A stretch of DNA of 64,000 nt from Blumeriella jaapii (GCA_009599575.1 VWND01000073.1:806001-870000); one strand, 5' to 3'; shown: positions 1 to 11,584, counted from the stretch's first letter. A program made the numbers and translations. The notes: generated from the sequence alone by a model not told the origin.

Positions 1-2829
1 CAGCACCGAGTACTGTACCACGACAGCATTCTATCTTTTGTTGCACATCGCATTTTCGAGCGCGAGTCGCGCAGACGGTCGAAGGCCACGAACGGCATGC
101 GGTGGGATATTCCCACTATCAGTAGACTGACTGACTGATCCAAGAATCCTGTCGGGCGGCCGGTGGCTCTTGGGCCCGGAGCTCGCTCTCTGTGACTCGC
201 GTAAAGTACTGTACAGTACATACATACATCCAGACAGTACATTACAGTAGTAACGTCTAGCTGGAGTGGAAATAAGTATCGTCCTCACCGTCGAGGTCCC
301 CGCTTGCCAGAGACAGCGAGGTACTGTAAAAGCAGGACAAAGAAACCGTTTTGTACAGTCCCGTAACGTACAATACCGTACCGTTCTGTACAGTACATAC
401 TACCATAGCATTCAAACTGTACTTCACGTACCGTATGTTGATTTTGACGGGCCGAAAGCCCCTTGCAAGCTCCCTGGTCGTGTTGGGCATTGGAATGTAC
501 ATGACAGATGGGAATCTGATTCGTAGACGGGCAATTTAGGGTTCACGAGAGCTGGATTTTTGACGTCACTTGCGATGAAATGGATGCGATGCGCGCTCCC
601 GGGGTGGCGTGAAGGTTGTGCCCTCGCTTAGCGTTTGTTTGTTTGTTGAGCATGGCAAATGATGGACACGGAACCGAGAAGAAGAAAGAAAAAAGAGGAA
701 AAAAGGAAAAAGGAAACAAAACTAAGCCGCAATACGAGCAAAGCTTGTCTCATATTTGCTTCTTCTCAGACCCGGCATCCGGAACCAGCAGAGCTGTGCA
801 TCTTGGCGCTCGGCGGCCCTCACACGCAAGCCAGCGACGAAGTCCAGATCCCTCGTCCCTCTGCCGACGTCGACTATGTATGTACAGTACATACAGCACA
901 TACAGTACATGCAGTACGAACAGTACCCTACCGTGCCGTACTATTTCGAGAAAGAACAAGCGACACACCTGGACCAACAAGATCTTGGGATCCCTACCGC
1001 CGGCCGGTACAACGGAAGGGAGATCCCCCGCCACCCCCCCCCTTCACCACTCACTTGCTGACTCGTCGTGCCCGCCCCCTGACTCGAGCTCCGGCACCGC
1101 TCCTGCTCACCCTCTCGACATCATTCATTCACTTACTCACTCATCACTCATCACTCCCTTACTGCCTCATGCCTCTCAACCATCGCGCCGGGCCACCTGC
1201 CACATGCGATGCCCGCCTCTCTGCGACTCGTGCCGATTTCTACGACTTGCAACAAACCGACCTGTCTCCAGCTTCTGATTTGCTCCCTCCCCCCGAGAGC
1301 GAACTAGCTAACTACGCAGACCGGGGCGCGCCGTCGTGTGAGACGCGAGCTGCGAACCCGGCCAGGTGCTGTTCGTATGTACGGTACGGTACGGTACATA
1401 CGGGACGGGACGGTACTGTACTGTACTGTACATAGCTATGCACGCGAGGCCTGGGAGCAGGTCCAGGTCCATCTGGATGTGAAGCGATGCCGTGGGATGG
1501 CTGCAGCTGTCACGATAATATCGCGGGAGATGAGGCTCGGCGCGACGTGCAACAATAAAGAGCTGGCTGTGCTTTCGCAATAGGCAGGCAGTCGATGGAT
1601 GGGCATGGCGAGAAGGAGAACCTCTCTCTCTCACACACTCTCTCTCTCACTCTTCTCACACTCTCTCACTCTCTCACGGGAATGGGTGTTGCCTCCGTTG
1701 AGTGGCGAGCGGACACGTGAGCTAGCGACTCGTCGAGACCTGTACGAGTGGATTTGGTCTCTTTTCTTTTCCTTTCTTTTCTTTTCCTTTCCTTTCCTTC
1801 TGTCGGTGCTTCCATTTTCAGTCGATGCTGCTTACGCCGACCTGTGTGCTTGCTTTTCCTTGCTTCGATCTGCGTTCAAGTGCCGAGGTGCTTTGCATGC
1901 TGTACTGTACTGTATGTGCCAGTCTTGCATATCTGAATACGCTTCTACAGTACTGTACATACGTACTTGCCATTTCCCGCTAGTGCGTTTCAAAAACGTG
2001 AATATCCCTTGGATTTCAGCTTCATCGATCGCTGGCTCGAACTGCGCTGTACCTGAATACGCTTGTCCTGTTGCAGGTATCCTCCGACTGCCGCAGTCAT
2101 CTTCAACTTGCCAATTGAATGCGCAAGCGCCCCTCCGCATAGTCACAGAATTGATGGCACGTGTGTAAAGTCCTGCTTGGGTTTTCTTCCCGTCTTCGTC
2201 ATTGGTTCTTGGATCTCGATAGATCGGATTGGCGAGCCTTTGGCAAATTTATTTCCTACGACAGCTCATGTTTTATCCCGCCGTGTGTCGTCTCTCCGGC
2301 TAGGCCAGCCGTGATCTTTCTCGCGAGGCCGACGGGGTGGCAAAGTTGCAGCCGGAAACCGAGGAAAAGAGTCTTTACCAGGTGAAGAGCTGTAGGTAGC
2401 ATAGATGTGCATGTGCAATATAGTCAAGGAGAATCTCCGTCGCGTGGCGTTCATGGCAATACCTGCTGAGGCTTTCCACACACAGCCAACTGAGTGCTGC
2501 TTGAGCTGCTCTGGTGCAGAGCAGAAACCAGTCAACTATCAGACTCGCTGTCAGGAACGACTTTTTTTAAGCGAGACATAGTTGTTTACACGGGAGGTTT
2601 AAATAAACATCTGATGTTCTACGGCTTTTCCCACCCAACCTTACCCACCCGATTCTTGCCAGCTAAAGTACACACAAACAGACCAGTGTCGTCCCATCGT
2701 TACCTGCATTGGCGCAAGACCAACTGAGCCGCCCCAGTAAGAAAACTTACAAAGTACTTTTGCCCTTTCCCCTTTCCCCTTTACCCAAACCCTCCCCTCT
2801 CCCGTTCCACCCTTACACGTCTTCGGCCT
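1..2829. other. intergenic region with clustered GTAC palindromes
   Basis: No gene is supported on either strand; the open frames overlap one another in several frames, are low in complexity and match no family I know. What stands out are repeated short palindromic words built from GTAC, such as TACTGTACAGTAC, at about 9-18, 205-240, 320-430, 876-945, 1375-1435, 1890-1915 and 1945-1965. A CT/CA microsatellite (about 1621-1678) and a pyrimidine tract (about 1757-1800) lie in the same stretch. The last part before 2830 is the 3' flank of the minus-strand methyltransferase-like gene. Confidence 0.6.
1621..1678. repeat. CT/CA-rich microsatellite
   Basis: A run of CTCTCT interspersed with CACA units is directly visible. 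It is simple-sequence DNA with no coding evidence. Confidence 0.8.
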
Positions 2830-4946
2830 TTATCCCTCCTTGACCGCCTCGATAACAGCATACTCCCAACACGTGCCCATCTTCTCGCACTCCTCCATGA
2901 TTCTCGCATCCTCCCACCACCACCGCTCCCCTTGCACATACCCGCCCCACATCTCCTTCCACAGCATCCTGCCCACCACGCTCTTCAGTTCCTGCTTCGT
3001 GTTCTCCATGTCGTCCGCGGTCCCGTCTTTCGCGTCCGACGGCTTCGGGGAAGCGAAGAAATGCACGTTGGTGATGATGCTGCCATCGGCTCTCAGCCCA
3101 GCGTCCGAAAGCCAGACGGGGAACAGACGAGTCGGGTTCAGACAGCGGAATTGGCGCTCTAGGTGCATCAGCAGGTTGGTGTCCAGCCAGGCACGCAGGC
3201 ACGGACCGAGAGTGGATGCGAGTGGCGATGGGTCGAGGAGGGTCAGGTGGAGGGTGCCGCCTCTGGGTTGAGATTTGGGACCAGCGGTATCACTGCCTGC
3301 TGGCGTCGACGGACTTGAACCTGCAGCGAGTGGCGATGCGGGAGGCGAGGGAAGGGGCGTGGGTGCGGAAATGAGAGTCCGGTGGCATTCTTTGAGAATC
3401 AGTGGGATGGAGGAGGCTGGGAGCAAGGAGGCGATGGGGAAAGCGTGGATGTGCGAGAAGGTGTTGGAGGCGTAGGGGAGCTGTGAGACGGGTCCTGGGA
3501 CGGCGATGGGGTGGATGTTGGGATAGGTCTTGGGCGACAAGGGGCTTGTCGACAGGTGATGCACTTCGGTCGCAATCGTCAAGGCTGCTAGTGAGGACGA
3601 CGACGCTGGGTCATTCCTTGTCAGCGACAGCTTAGCAGCCGGAGGGTCAATGTTGGCATACCGTGATTCTCGTACAGCGATAGGATTTTCGTCGGCTCGG
3701 ACGCTTGCGCCCTCAAAATCTCCTCCAGACTATTCTTCCTCTTGAGAGACCTCAACGCCATCAGCATCCACAACTGCTTTTCCAGCTCCAGCTCCCGATA
3801 CACGGACGCGTCTGCAACATGGACCCACTCCTCTTTCAACCGCTCGAGCACAATCTTGGGGCTCGCAGCTTCCATCCGACGAACGCTCTTCCGGATGTTC
3901 GCAACCTCGGCTGGAGGGTGAGTGAGATGGTGTCGTTCTCTGATCGTTCGAAGCGGACCTGAGAATGACCTCGGCGGGGTGATGGTGGGTGCTGCCTCTC
4001 TGGATCCCCAGTTCTCTGGGGGCTTCCAGCTGTACGACGGCTTGTGAGTCTTCATGCGTGGAGACACGCCTTGCTGGAGCTCGCCATCCTTTGCGGCCGT
4101 GGCCGTTGGCGGCGTCTCTGGCGCCCTGCAATGCGGGAGCGGAAAGTCATATTTCGTTGGCGAGGCGGGTCTACAAGATCAGCCGAACCCACGAGTTGGT
4201 CGGAGTGATGATCACTTACGCGTCGCTGTTGGATGAGGCTTGCACTTCAATCGTATTGGCACTTGACGCCGAGATGTGGACGATGGTTGCCGCCTGTTCT
4301 GAAGCTTCAACGCCCTCGCTTGACGATATCGTCACGTCAGTGCTTCGGGTAACGAACGAGTCTTCGCTCAAAGGCTGGACAAACTTCGCCGGGCTGCTCA
4401 GGGATTCCGAGATGGATCCGTAGCTCGAGTCGGTTTTGGCGGATTTCTCTGTCCACCCAGAAAAGACCGAGTCAGCAGCTATTGGATCATTATTAGTCAT
4501 GCTAGCTTGGAAACGAAGAGGTACCTACCATCTGAGCGTGCCGAGAGCTCTCCGTCCGAGAAGTATGGAAGATTTCCAGCAAACAATACCGTCTGTGGAA
4601 TGCGAATCGTCGTTCCAAGCAAATCCGGCGGCCCAGAGAATATAGAATTCGTAGTCAACGTAGAGGATCTCTTATTCGCTGAGTGGATAGATCCGCTCGC
4701 CGCAGCCGAATTTTTGGGACGGAATCCATTGCGATTCGCGATTTCTTTCTTGCTAGAGCCAAAGAGGTTGAGCAATGACGGCTTTTGGCCATGAGTCGAT
4801 CCGGATGAACTCGAGCTACGCACTGACGATACTCTCGAGATTTCCGGAGCGTGTCGACTGGCTCCGTGTGCGAGTTGTTGCTCCTTGCGTGTCTTTCGCT
4901 GGCCGACGGTCTCCCTGGCCGGGTCGGTCCACGATACATCGAACAT
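2830..4946 (-). CDS. methyltransferase-like protein, SAM motif degenerate
   Basis: My model has four exons on the minus strand: 4946-4529, 4478-4220, 4125-3662 and 3587-2830, giving 632 residues. All introns (50, 94 and 74 nt) are GT-AG and phase-consistent, and removing them keeps one open frame. The start at 4946 (MFDVSWTDPARE) is the Met that opens a hydrophilic N-terminus. Residues 1 to about 260 are Ser-rich and probably disordered. The C-terminal third resembles fungal proteins annotated as methyltransferase type 11: a strand-like ILSLYEN, then a segment with FSHIHAFPIAS, then HLTLLDPSPLA and an all-conserved-looking RQFRCLNPTRLFPVWL. The usual GxGxG SAM loop is not visible, so the fold may have lost cofactor binding. 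The gene structure is well supported; enzyme activity is not. Confidence 0.75.
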
Positions 4947-6444
4947 GATTGATGGTAACCATAGAAGAACGGAACACCAGAACACCAACACAGAACAATG
5001 AACGATAGAGCGATATCTCCACCACGAACTGACAACAGTCAGAGGGGTAATGAGACGTGGGGTGTCGCTCGTCAAAAAGAAAATATCATGCTGCCATATG
5101 ACTTAGCCAATGCAAGCCACGAGCATCCGGGTGCGAGAGGGTCTTTCCCTTACGCATGTCTGAATCTAGGATCAATCTACCGGCCGACATCATTGGTGAC
5201 AGCCATCATTGGTGACAGCATAGCGATGTTCGACTTTGGATATTGCGAGACGCACGTTGCCGGTCGAGATCCATGGTTGCAACCAATGGCTGCCGGCCGT
5301 CGATAGGCACCGTTTCTCCCCTATCGCGAGCAACGCCATCGGAATAATGCTTTCGATCCCAAGATGCAACGAGTACCGCATGAACTGAAGCGAGTCTGGA
5401 AGAGGCAGTGGTCCGTGGCGGGGATGTAAGGTGGTTGTCAAAACAAAGGGGCCGGAGTGGGCCACGCAAGCGAGGTAAGCGAGAGAAGCGAGGGTTTCTG
5501 TCGTTTGTTTTCTTTACTTTTTGCCGCTTTGACCTTCGTATGTTGCAGTTTTCGTCTGCATTACCCAACGAATCGAACCACCAGCAGTGCCCATATCGGA
5601 GGGACAATGTAATCGGCAATTGGGATCTTAAGCTCCAGGCCCGCCGGCTTTCCCAACATGGGTGCGTACTACATCACAATCGTGGAGATCCTGACGGCCT
5701 GAGGGCAGAGGGAAAATTTGATTCGTGCTCCCCGAAAAAAGTTCTTAGTCGATCAGGATTGCGTGCATATCAATGATGCATGTGCATCTCAATGCGCAGA
5801 TCGTCGAGAACCGTTCCGTGCTCAGCCAGTGATTCTCAGCGCGGTCTGCCACAACGTGTGCGCCGGGAACGCAAAGCAGCCAACCATTAGTGGCACCAAC
5901 ATCCATTCCACTGCTGAAGATTCTCACAATGCGATTGTGCGGTTATCGGACCTGATTGCAACGGTCGGAGGTCTTTGCGGCCAACGATGGATGGAAGTAC
6001 GGCCCAGCCTCCGTCAACAATGAGGAGCTTCCAGGCCCTCGAGTCGTCCGAGAAAGCTGAGCCTCTCCCTCGCCTCTCTACTGCACGTAATTTATGCATG
6101 AGACTTCCACAGTCCCTCGCCTAAAAAGGCTGTTCCACCACGGCAACATGCAGTACCGTGGTTTCAGCTCCCTTGAATACTGCCTATGTGACATTTCACA
6201 CTCCCGTACAGCAGTGGCTAGGCGGTGAATGGTACCTGTACTGAACTGGTCGAATGAGAGTGGCTGGATATCGCCCCCTTGTTTTCATTTTGGCGAGAAA
6301 CCCCTCTAATGCCTATGGCAACCCTGCATGTTGACCTTGGGGATTCTTCATGGATGCCCTTCCACTTTTCTCGCCGATATATCTTCTTTCTGCTACCCAC
6401 GCCGTATCGATAACCTACCTGTCAAGCAGATTGAGATCCGAGTC
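4947..6444. other. intergenic, no gene recognised
   Basis: This stretch holds the 5' flank of the methyltransferase-like gene and the 5' flank of the purine permease. Open frames exist but are short, overlap in opposite strands and have no recognisable motif. A CGATAA word (HGATAR, the GATA-factor consensus) lies at 6409-6414, about 30 bp before the permease start; fungal purine permeases are often under nitrogen GATA control, but one motif is weak evidence. Confidence 0.5.
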
Positions 6445-8413
6445 ATGTTTTCCATCAGCAATGCAGTAGCAGTTTTGGACAAGAAGGTGGCGAGGTCTAC
6501 CTTTGGAAGGGTTTTCCGGTTAGATGGATGTGGTCATGTAAGTCCTTCCCTCATGTTGGCCGCGTCAGGATTAATTCTAGACAGCCGAAAGAACGCAAAG
6601 ATGCACGATTCGTGACCGAGATATGGGCGGGGCTGGCCACGTTCTTCACAATGGTTTATATAATTGCCGTCAACGTAAGTGGCATCCCTCCTCCGCAACC
6701 GTTCATAGTTTCTAACCTGCTCGCAGGCATCGATTCTCACCGAGAGCGGCGGTACTTGTAAATGCCAAGACACGGTTGACCCATCATGCGTGAACGATGT
6801 ATCGTACAATGAGTGCTTGATTGGTATGTTCTTTATTGCCGGTGGAATCTCAAATGCTAATCGGCTCCCTAGGTGTCAAGCAGGACTTGACCACAGCAAC
6901 TGCGGTAATTGCTGGTGTTGGGTCGATCGCCTTCGGCTTTCTCATCAATCTTCCCGTGGCGATTGCGTACGTAGGCCAACCTTGAGTTCGCGACCTACAG
7001 CTAACTGTCGCAAGGCCTGGCATGGGGATGAACGCTTATTTCACATATCAAGTTGTCGGATATCATGGCACCGGATCGGTCTCCTACGGCCTCGCTCTTA
7101 CCGCTGTCTTTATCGAAGGATGGGTGTTTGTCTTCTTGTCTCTTATTGGCTTGCGACAGTGGCTGGTCAAAATCATCCCTGCGTCGGTCAAAGTCGCAAG
7201 CGGCGTCGGAATAGGCATGTTTCTGACTGAAATCGGGATGTCATATTCGGGGATCGGTCTGATCTCAGGATCCACTGTGACGCCAACAGATCTGGCCGGA
7301 TGCCCCCCTGAATACCTCGTCAATGGCCATTGTGACGGCCACAAAATGACCAACCCAACAGTATGTGCTCTCCTCAGAAATATTACAGCAGAGCTGATAA
7401 GGGCATAGATGTGGATTGGCATCATGTGTGGAGGTGTCTTGACTGCCTATCTGATGTCCTACCGCGTAAAATCCGCCATCGTCATCGGTATCGCGCTCGT
7501 ATCGATCCTATCCTGGCCCAGAGATACCTCTTTCACCTACTTCCCACGCAACGAAACCGGTGATCGCAAATTCGATTTCTTCAAGCAGGTCGTGGCCTTC
7601 CATCCGATTTCAAACACCTTTCTTGCGCAAGACTGGGACGTTAGCGCTGCAGGAGGACATTTCGCGCTCGCTCTCTGCACCTTTTTGTACGTCGATGTCA
7701 TCGATGCCACCGCAACCCTTCACTCAATGGCTCGCTTTTCTGGTGTCGTCGACCCCGAGAGCGGAGACTTTCCTCGTTCTACCCTCGCATACTGTACCGA
7801 TGCAATCGCCATCTCCATCGGATCCCTATTTGGCTGCTCCCCCGTCACGGCCTTTATCGAGTCTGGAGCCGGCATCACCGAGGGAGGTCGCACCGGTCTC
7901 ACTGCCATAACGACCGGTACATGTTTTCTCGTCTCTATCTTCTTCGCCCCTATCTTCGCGTCGATCCCTCCCTGGGCCACTGGCTGTACCCTCGTCCTCG
8001 TCGGATGCATGATGATGCGCCAAGTGACTTTCGTGAACTGGGCTTTCATCGGCGACGCCCTCCCGGCTTTCGTCACCATAGTTTCCATGCCGTTCACCTA
8101 TTCCGTAGCCTACGGCCTAATCGCCGGCCTGTTCACATACACTGTCCTCAATTCCTTGATCTACTTGACGAAAGTCGTCTCGCGCGGGCGTATTCAACCG
8201 CCGGACGCCGATGCGGCTGAGTATTGGACGTACAAAGTCGGCGGCACGCACCCGCCGTGGTTCATCCGCGTCGCGCAGGGCCAGCTATGGAGGAGAGATA
8301 GCTTCGCGCATATCGAGACGCGATCGGTAGGGGCTGCTACTGTGGCTTCCGAAAAGGAGTTGGTCGAGGGGAGCCCGCCTGGGAGAGTTCAGTCGGGAGT
8401 GGGGCCTCTGTGA
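6445..8413 (+). CDS. azgA: AzgA-type hypoxanthine/adenine/guanine permease
   Basis: This is a purine-proton symporter of the plasma membrane in the AzgA (NCS2-like, COG2252) family. Six exons join to 574 residues, matching the family's usual length of about 570-580: 6445-6537, 6585-6674, 6727-6823, 6873-6966, 7015-7360 and 7409-8413. The five introns are 47-52 nt with GT-AG ends and correct phases. Family hallmarks read in order: FRLDGCGH near the start, TEIWAGLATFFTMVYIIAVN, ASILTESGGTC, PGMGMNAYFTYQVVG, EGWVFVFLSLIGLR, a long central TM block with LYVDVIDATATLHSMA, FGCSPVTAFIESGAGI and EGGRTGLTA. The hydrophilic C-terminus is short. No transporter partner or purine gene lies nearby. The exact substrate (hypoxanthine, adenine, guanine) is inferred from the family. 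Confidence 0.93.
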
Positions 8414-9302
8414 TACGATATGATTCATGATCGATGACATAGAGGGACGGGACTTTGAAATCAGTAGATGAGCGGAGTATGAGATACAGTGGGAACCGCC
8501 AAGGTCGCCGTTGTATGTTCAACCGTCCGTGCATGGCCATGACGGATTTTTAATGAATGATGACAACATCTTCTAGTCAGTACCGGCTTTTTTATATTTA
8601 GGACTCTTTCAGTGTCAAGAAGTCAAATTTCCGAGCTGATAGCAGGTGCAAAATAGTCAGATTGACCAAAACGTAATGCTGGAAACATGCAAGATTACCA
8701 CATACCAAAAAAAAAACCATGCATTCAAAAAATCCTCACTTCATTTCTCGTGCTAACGTTGAAATTTCTACAGCGACTTTATGTGCAATGGATAACATAC
8801 AATAGCACTAGATCTATTGAACTGATGTTATTCATCAAGTCAATGGTCATGTGACATTGTTTACTGCTAAGCGAGCATGTTAAAACTATATGTATCAAGC
8901 AAGACTACTGTAAGCACCTGCAAACCACTTGCAGGAAGAACAGTGAGTTGTAATGCCGGAATTTCGAGAGATCACTTGCTTGAACAGAACTTTAGGCTGA
9001 CGTGGGCAGAGTCCGTGAAGCAAAACAGAGAAACAGATGATCCACCAAATGCAAGTAAAAGAGATTCTTGATTGTAACGTCATATGCTAAGCTAAGGAAT
9101 TGATACAAATTCCTACTCATATTTACCGGTCAAAACCACAAGGGGAAAAAAGACGCGATGCATATGAATAGTTCTGGGTCCCTGGTCCCACGGCGCTGCA
9201 GTTCCCTTGCATGTCTTAAGAAGCATCGGTCAGCTTTGAAAACATTCTTTCACATTCTGCGAGCTCCGCCAGGATGACAATCATCGGGATTGCTACGTGC
9301 GC
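8414..9302. other. intergenic between convergent genes
   Basis: This is the 3' flank of the permease and of the minus-strand repeat protein. I see no gene or structured element. The DNA is moderately AT-rich between about 8560 and 9180. Confidence 0.5.
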
Positions 9303-10121
9303 TTAGGCCTTCGCAGAGCGAGCTCCGCCATAATGCCAATCATCGTCATCGTCGTCGTCGTCGTCGCCGTCGGGTTCGCCATTGCTACGTGCGAGTAGGC
9401 CTTTCGCAGTGCGAGCTCCGCCAGGATGCCAATCATCGTCATCGTCGTCGTCGTCGTCGCCGTCGGGTTCGCCATTGCTACGTGCGAGTAGGCCTTTCGC
9501 AGTGCGAGCTCCGCCAGGATGCCAATCATCGTCATCGTCGTCGTCGTCGTCGCCGTCGGGTTCGCCGTTGCTACGTGCGAGTAGGCCTTTCGCAGTGCGA
9601 GCTCCGCCAGGATGCCAATCATCGTCATCGTCGTCGTCGTCGTCGCCGTCGGGTTCGCCATTGCTACGTGCGAGTAGGCCTTTCGCAGTGCGAGCTCCGC
9701 CAGGATGCCAATCATCGTCATCGTCGTCGTCGTCGTCGCCGTCGGGTTCGCCATTGCTACGTGCGAGTAGGCCTTTCGCAGTGCGAGCTCCGCCAGGATG
9801 CCAATCATCGTCATCGTCGTCGTCGTCGTCGCCGTCGGGTTCGCCGTTGCTACGTGCGAGTAGGCCTTTCGCAGTACGCGCTCCGCCAGGATGCCAATCA
9901 TCGTCATCGTCGTCGTCGTCGTCGCCGTCGGGTTCGCCATTGCTACGTGCGCCTAGACCCTTCACGGGGCCAGCGCTGGCATGCTTGCAGACTCCGTAAG
10001 AGTTGTGTTCGATGCACGATCGAACATCACCTCTACCAGTTTGCTGTTGGGAAGGCAGAGGCGTAGCGACCGAAATAGTGGTCAAGCTACCAAGAGCTAA
10101 AAGAATGGCTATAGCCTTCAT
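9303..10121 (-). CDS. secreted protein with seven Asp9-containing 31-residue repeats
   Basis: An uninterrupted frame of 272 residues if begun at the Met at 10121. I chose this start because it opens a textbook signal peptide (MKAIAILLALGSLTTISVA, likely cleaved before TPLPS) and because a TATATAAA box at 10237-10244 places the transcript start downstream of the more distal Met at 10223. The mature N-terminus has a Cys-X8-Cys pair (CIEHNSYGVC). The rest is seven near-perfect 31-residue repeats: KGLLARSNGEPDG, nine Asp, then WHPGGARTA. The first repeat has KGLGAR, and the last ends WHYGGARSAKA then stop. Unit-to-unit base differences (AAT/AAC for Asn, GCTCGC/GCGCGT for Ala-Arg) are silent, which argues for a translated, constrained protein. 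There are no dibasic Kex2 sites; only single Arg or Lys residues separate units. I do not recognise the family. Possible roles (metal or cell-wall binding, or a precursor peptide) are speculation. Confidence 0.8.
   Translation of the reverse strand: MKAIAILLALGSLTTISVATPLPSQQQTGRGDVRSCIEHNSYGVCKHASAGPVKGLGARSNGEPDGDDDDDDDDDWHPGGARTAKGLLARSNGEPDGDDDDDDDDDWHPGGARTAKGLLARSNGEPDGDDDDDDDDDWHPGGARTAKGLLARSNGEPDGDDDDDDDDDWHPGGARTAKGLLARSNGEPDGDDDDDDDDDWHPGGARTAKGLLARSNGEPDGDDDDDDDDDWHPGGARTAKGLLARSNGEPDGDDDDDDDDDWHYGGARSAKA
9312..9960 (-). repeat. 93-bp coding tandem repeat, 7 units
   Basis: Seven 93-bp units, in register with 31 codons, encode the Asp9 repeats. Each contains a GAC/GAT tract (read on the plus strand as tcatcgtcatcgtcgtcg). 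Because the period is a multiple of three, other frames also stay open across the array; these are shadows. Confidence 0.95.
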
Positions 10122-10236
10122 TCTCATCCTGGATCGGATACTGTTGATTTTTGATGTTGTGGTAAGGACTGATGTAGTAGCGAAGAAGAAAGTGCTGTTG
10201 TTGTGATGAGAAAAGACTGACATGAATGGGAGGCTG

Positions 10237-10244
10237 TTTATATA
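10237..10244 (-). promoter_or_regulatory. TATA box of the Asp9-repeat gene
   Basis: TATATAAA on the minus strand, 116 bp upstream of the chosen ATG at 10121. Transcription would start about 30 bp downstream, near 10205-10215, leaving a 5' leader of roughly 85-95 nt. A clear TATA box suggests a strongly regulated gene. Confidence 0.6.
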
Positions 10245-11040
10245 GGCTTTTGAAAGCCATTGTAGGCCTGCATCAGAGCATGAGTCCGGAAGTCGATTCC
10301 CAACACGGCCTTGCCGTAGATAGCTATTGCGTAAAACAAAGATCCTAACTATTTGCTTTCTCTTGGGCGAAATGATGAAATCTTGAGGATTGGAACAAGG
10401 GCTTTACCTAAGAGAATCAGAGCTTCCGGAGGTTCAGAGTCTGGTCTACGCCCGGGACAAAGTAAAAGGCCTCCAGTTTGAGCAGGTACATTCTTCAAGT
10501 TCTTCCAGTTCATCAAGTTCGACAGCAATCATGGCGTGGTTGCAGCTATTTTGGAGTCAACTGCTATCAAAAATGGAGACTTCAAGTCAGGGCTGAGATT
10601 TCGATTCTACTCAAGCCTATATGACCGAAGCCATAATTGTCGGTCTCTCTCCTCGTTCGGTTCGCAAGTCACTACTAGTCGAAAAAAGTAAGTGCCACCG
10701 AATTCGTTAATATTAATATTCTGTTGTAAAGAAGTATCGATTTTGGGTGGACGACTTTGACAAAACGAGCTTGGAGAACCATAGACTAACAGTCCAGCCG
10801 GCTTCAGCAGGAGTTGCTTGCGAACCCAGAGATTAGCCGTGGTGTCCGGAATTGACGATGGAGGCCCACTTATTACAGGGTCGTATGTGACCCCCACTCT
10901 CGTGTAGATTGGTTTGAGCCACTTCTTAAGCTTCTGGACATACGACTTTCGATCACGTATAACCTGTTCAAAATTGTTCACGCACTAACACTCGTATCAT
11001 GAAGCATGAATCATAAATACGAATCATGATTCGTGATTCG
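10245..11040. other. intergenic, weak open frame only
   Basis: A minus-strand frame of 124 codons (10981-10607) has no signal peptide, no recognisable motif and no codon-use support, so I do not call it a gene. A short run of TCAAGTTCTTCC-like units sits near 10490-10530. The segment ends in overlapping ATTCGTGATTC words that lead into the tandem array. Confidence 0.4.
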
Positions 11041-11584
11041 TGATTCACGAGTCTTTGGATCTACAAATCCTTCGATCCACGACCTTCTTAATACACAATC
11101 ATGTCGATGCTAGATCCACATGATTCGTATTTATGATTCACGAGTTTTTGAATCTACAAATCCTTCGATCCACGACCTTCTTAGTACACAATCATGTCGA
11201 TGCTAAATCCATATGATTCGTATTCATGATTCACGAGTCTTTGGATCTACAAATCCTTCGATCCACGACCTTCTTAGTACACAATCATATCGATGCTAGA
11301 TCCACATGATTCGTATTCATGATTCACGAGTCTTTGGATCTACAAATCCTTCGATCCACGACCTTCTTAGTACACAATCATGTCGATGCTAGATCCACAT
11401 GATTCGTATTCATAATTCACGAGTCTTTGGATCTACAAATCCTTCGATCCACGACCTTCTTAGTACACAATCATGTCGATGCTAAATCCATATGATTCGT
11501 ATTCATGATTCACGAGTCTTTGGATCTACAAATCCTTCGATCCACGACCTTCTTAGTACACAATCATGTCGATGCTAGATCCAC
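11041..11584. repeat. 93-bp non-coding tandem array, about 6 units
   Basis: The word TGATTCACGAG (or a one-base variant) begins at 11041, 11134, 11227, 11320, 11413 and 11506, an exact 93-bp period. Units share GTCTTTGGATCTACAAATCC and CACGACCTTCTTAGTACAC and differ by single bases (AGATCC/AAATCC, TATTTA/TATTCA). All frames hold stops, so it is not translated. Units are rich in short self-complementary words around ATTCGTGATTC. The array lies about 1.1 kb upstream of the Asp9-repeat gene and has the same period as that gene's coding repeat, without obvious sequence identity. Confidence 0.95.

Noticed and set aside
616..2168. Several overlapping plus-strand frames of 180-260 codons
   Set aside because: They overlap each other in different frames, consist of low-complexity Ser/Thr/Arg text around GTAC and CT repeats, and match no family.
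9290..10066. Plus-strand frames rich in Arg or Ser over the 93-bp coding repeat
   Set aside because: They are shadows kept open by the 93-bp period; only the minus frame has a signal peptide, TATA box and silent changes.
10607..10981. Minus-strand frame of 124 codons
   Set aside because: No motif, no signal peptide and no start or splice context; chance length is plausible.
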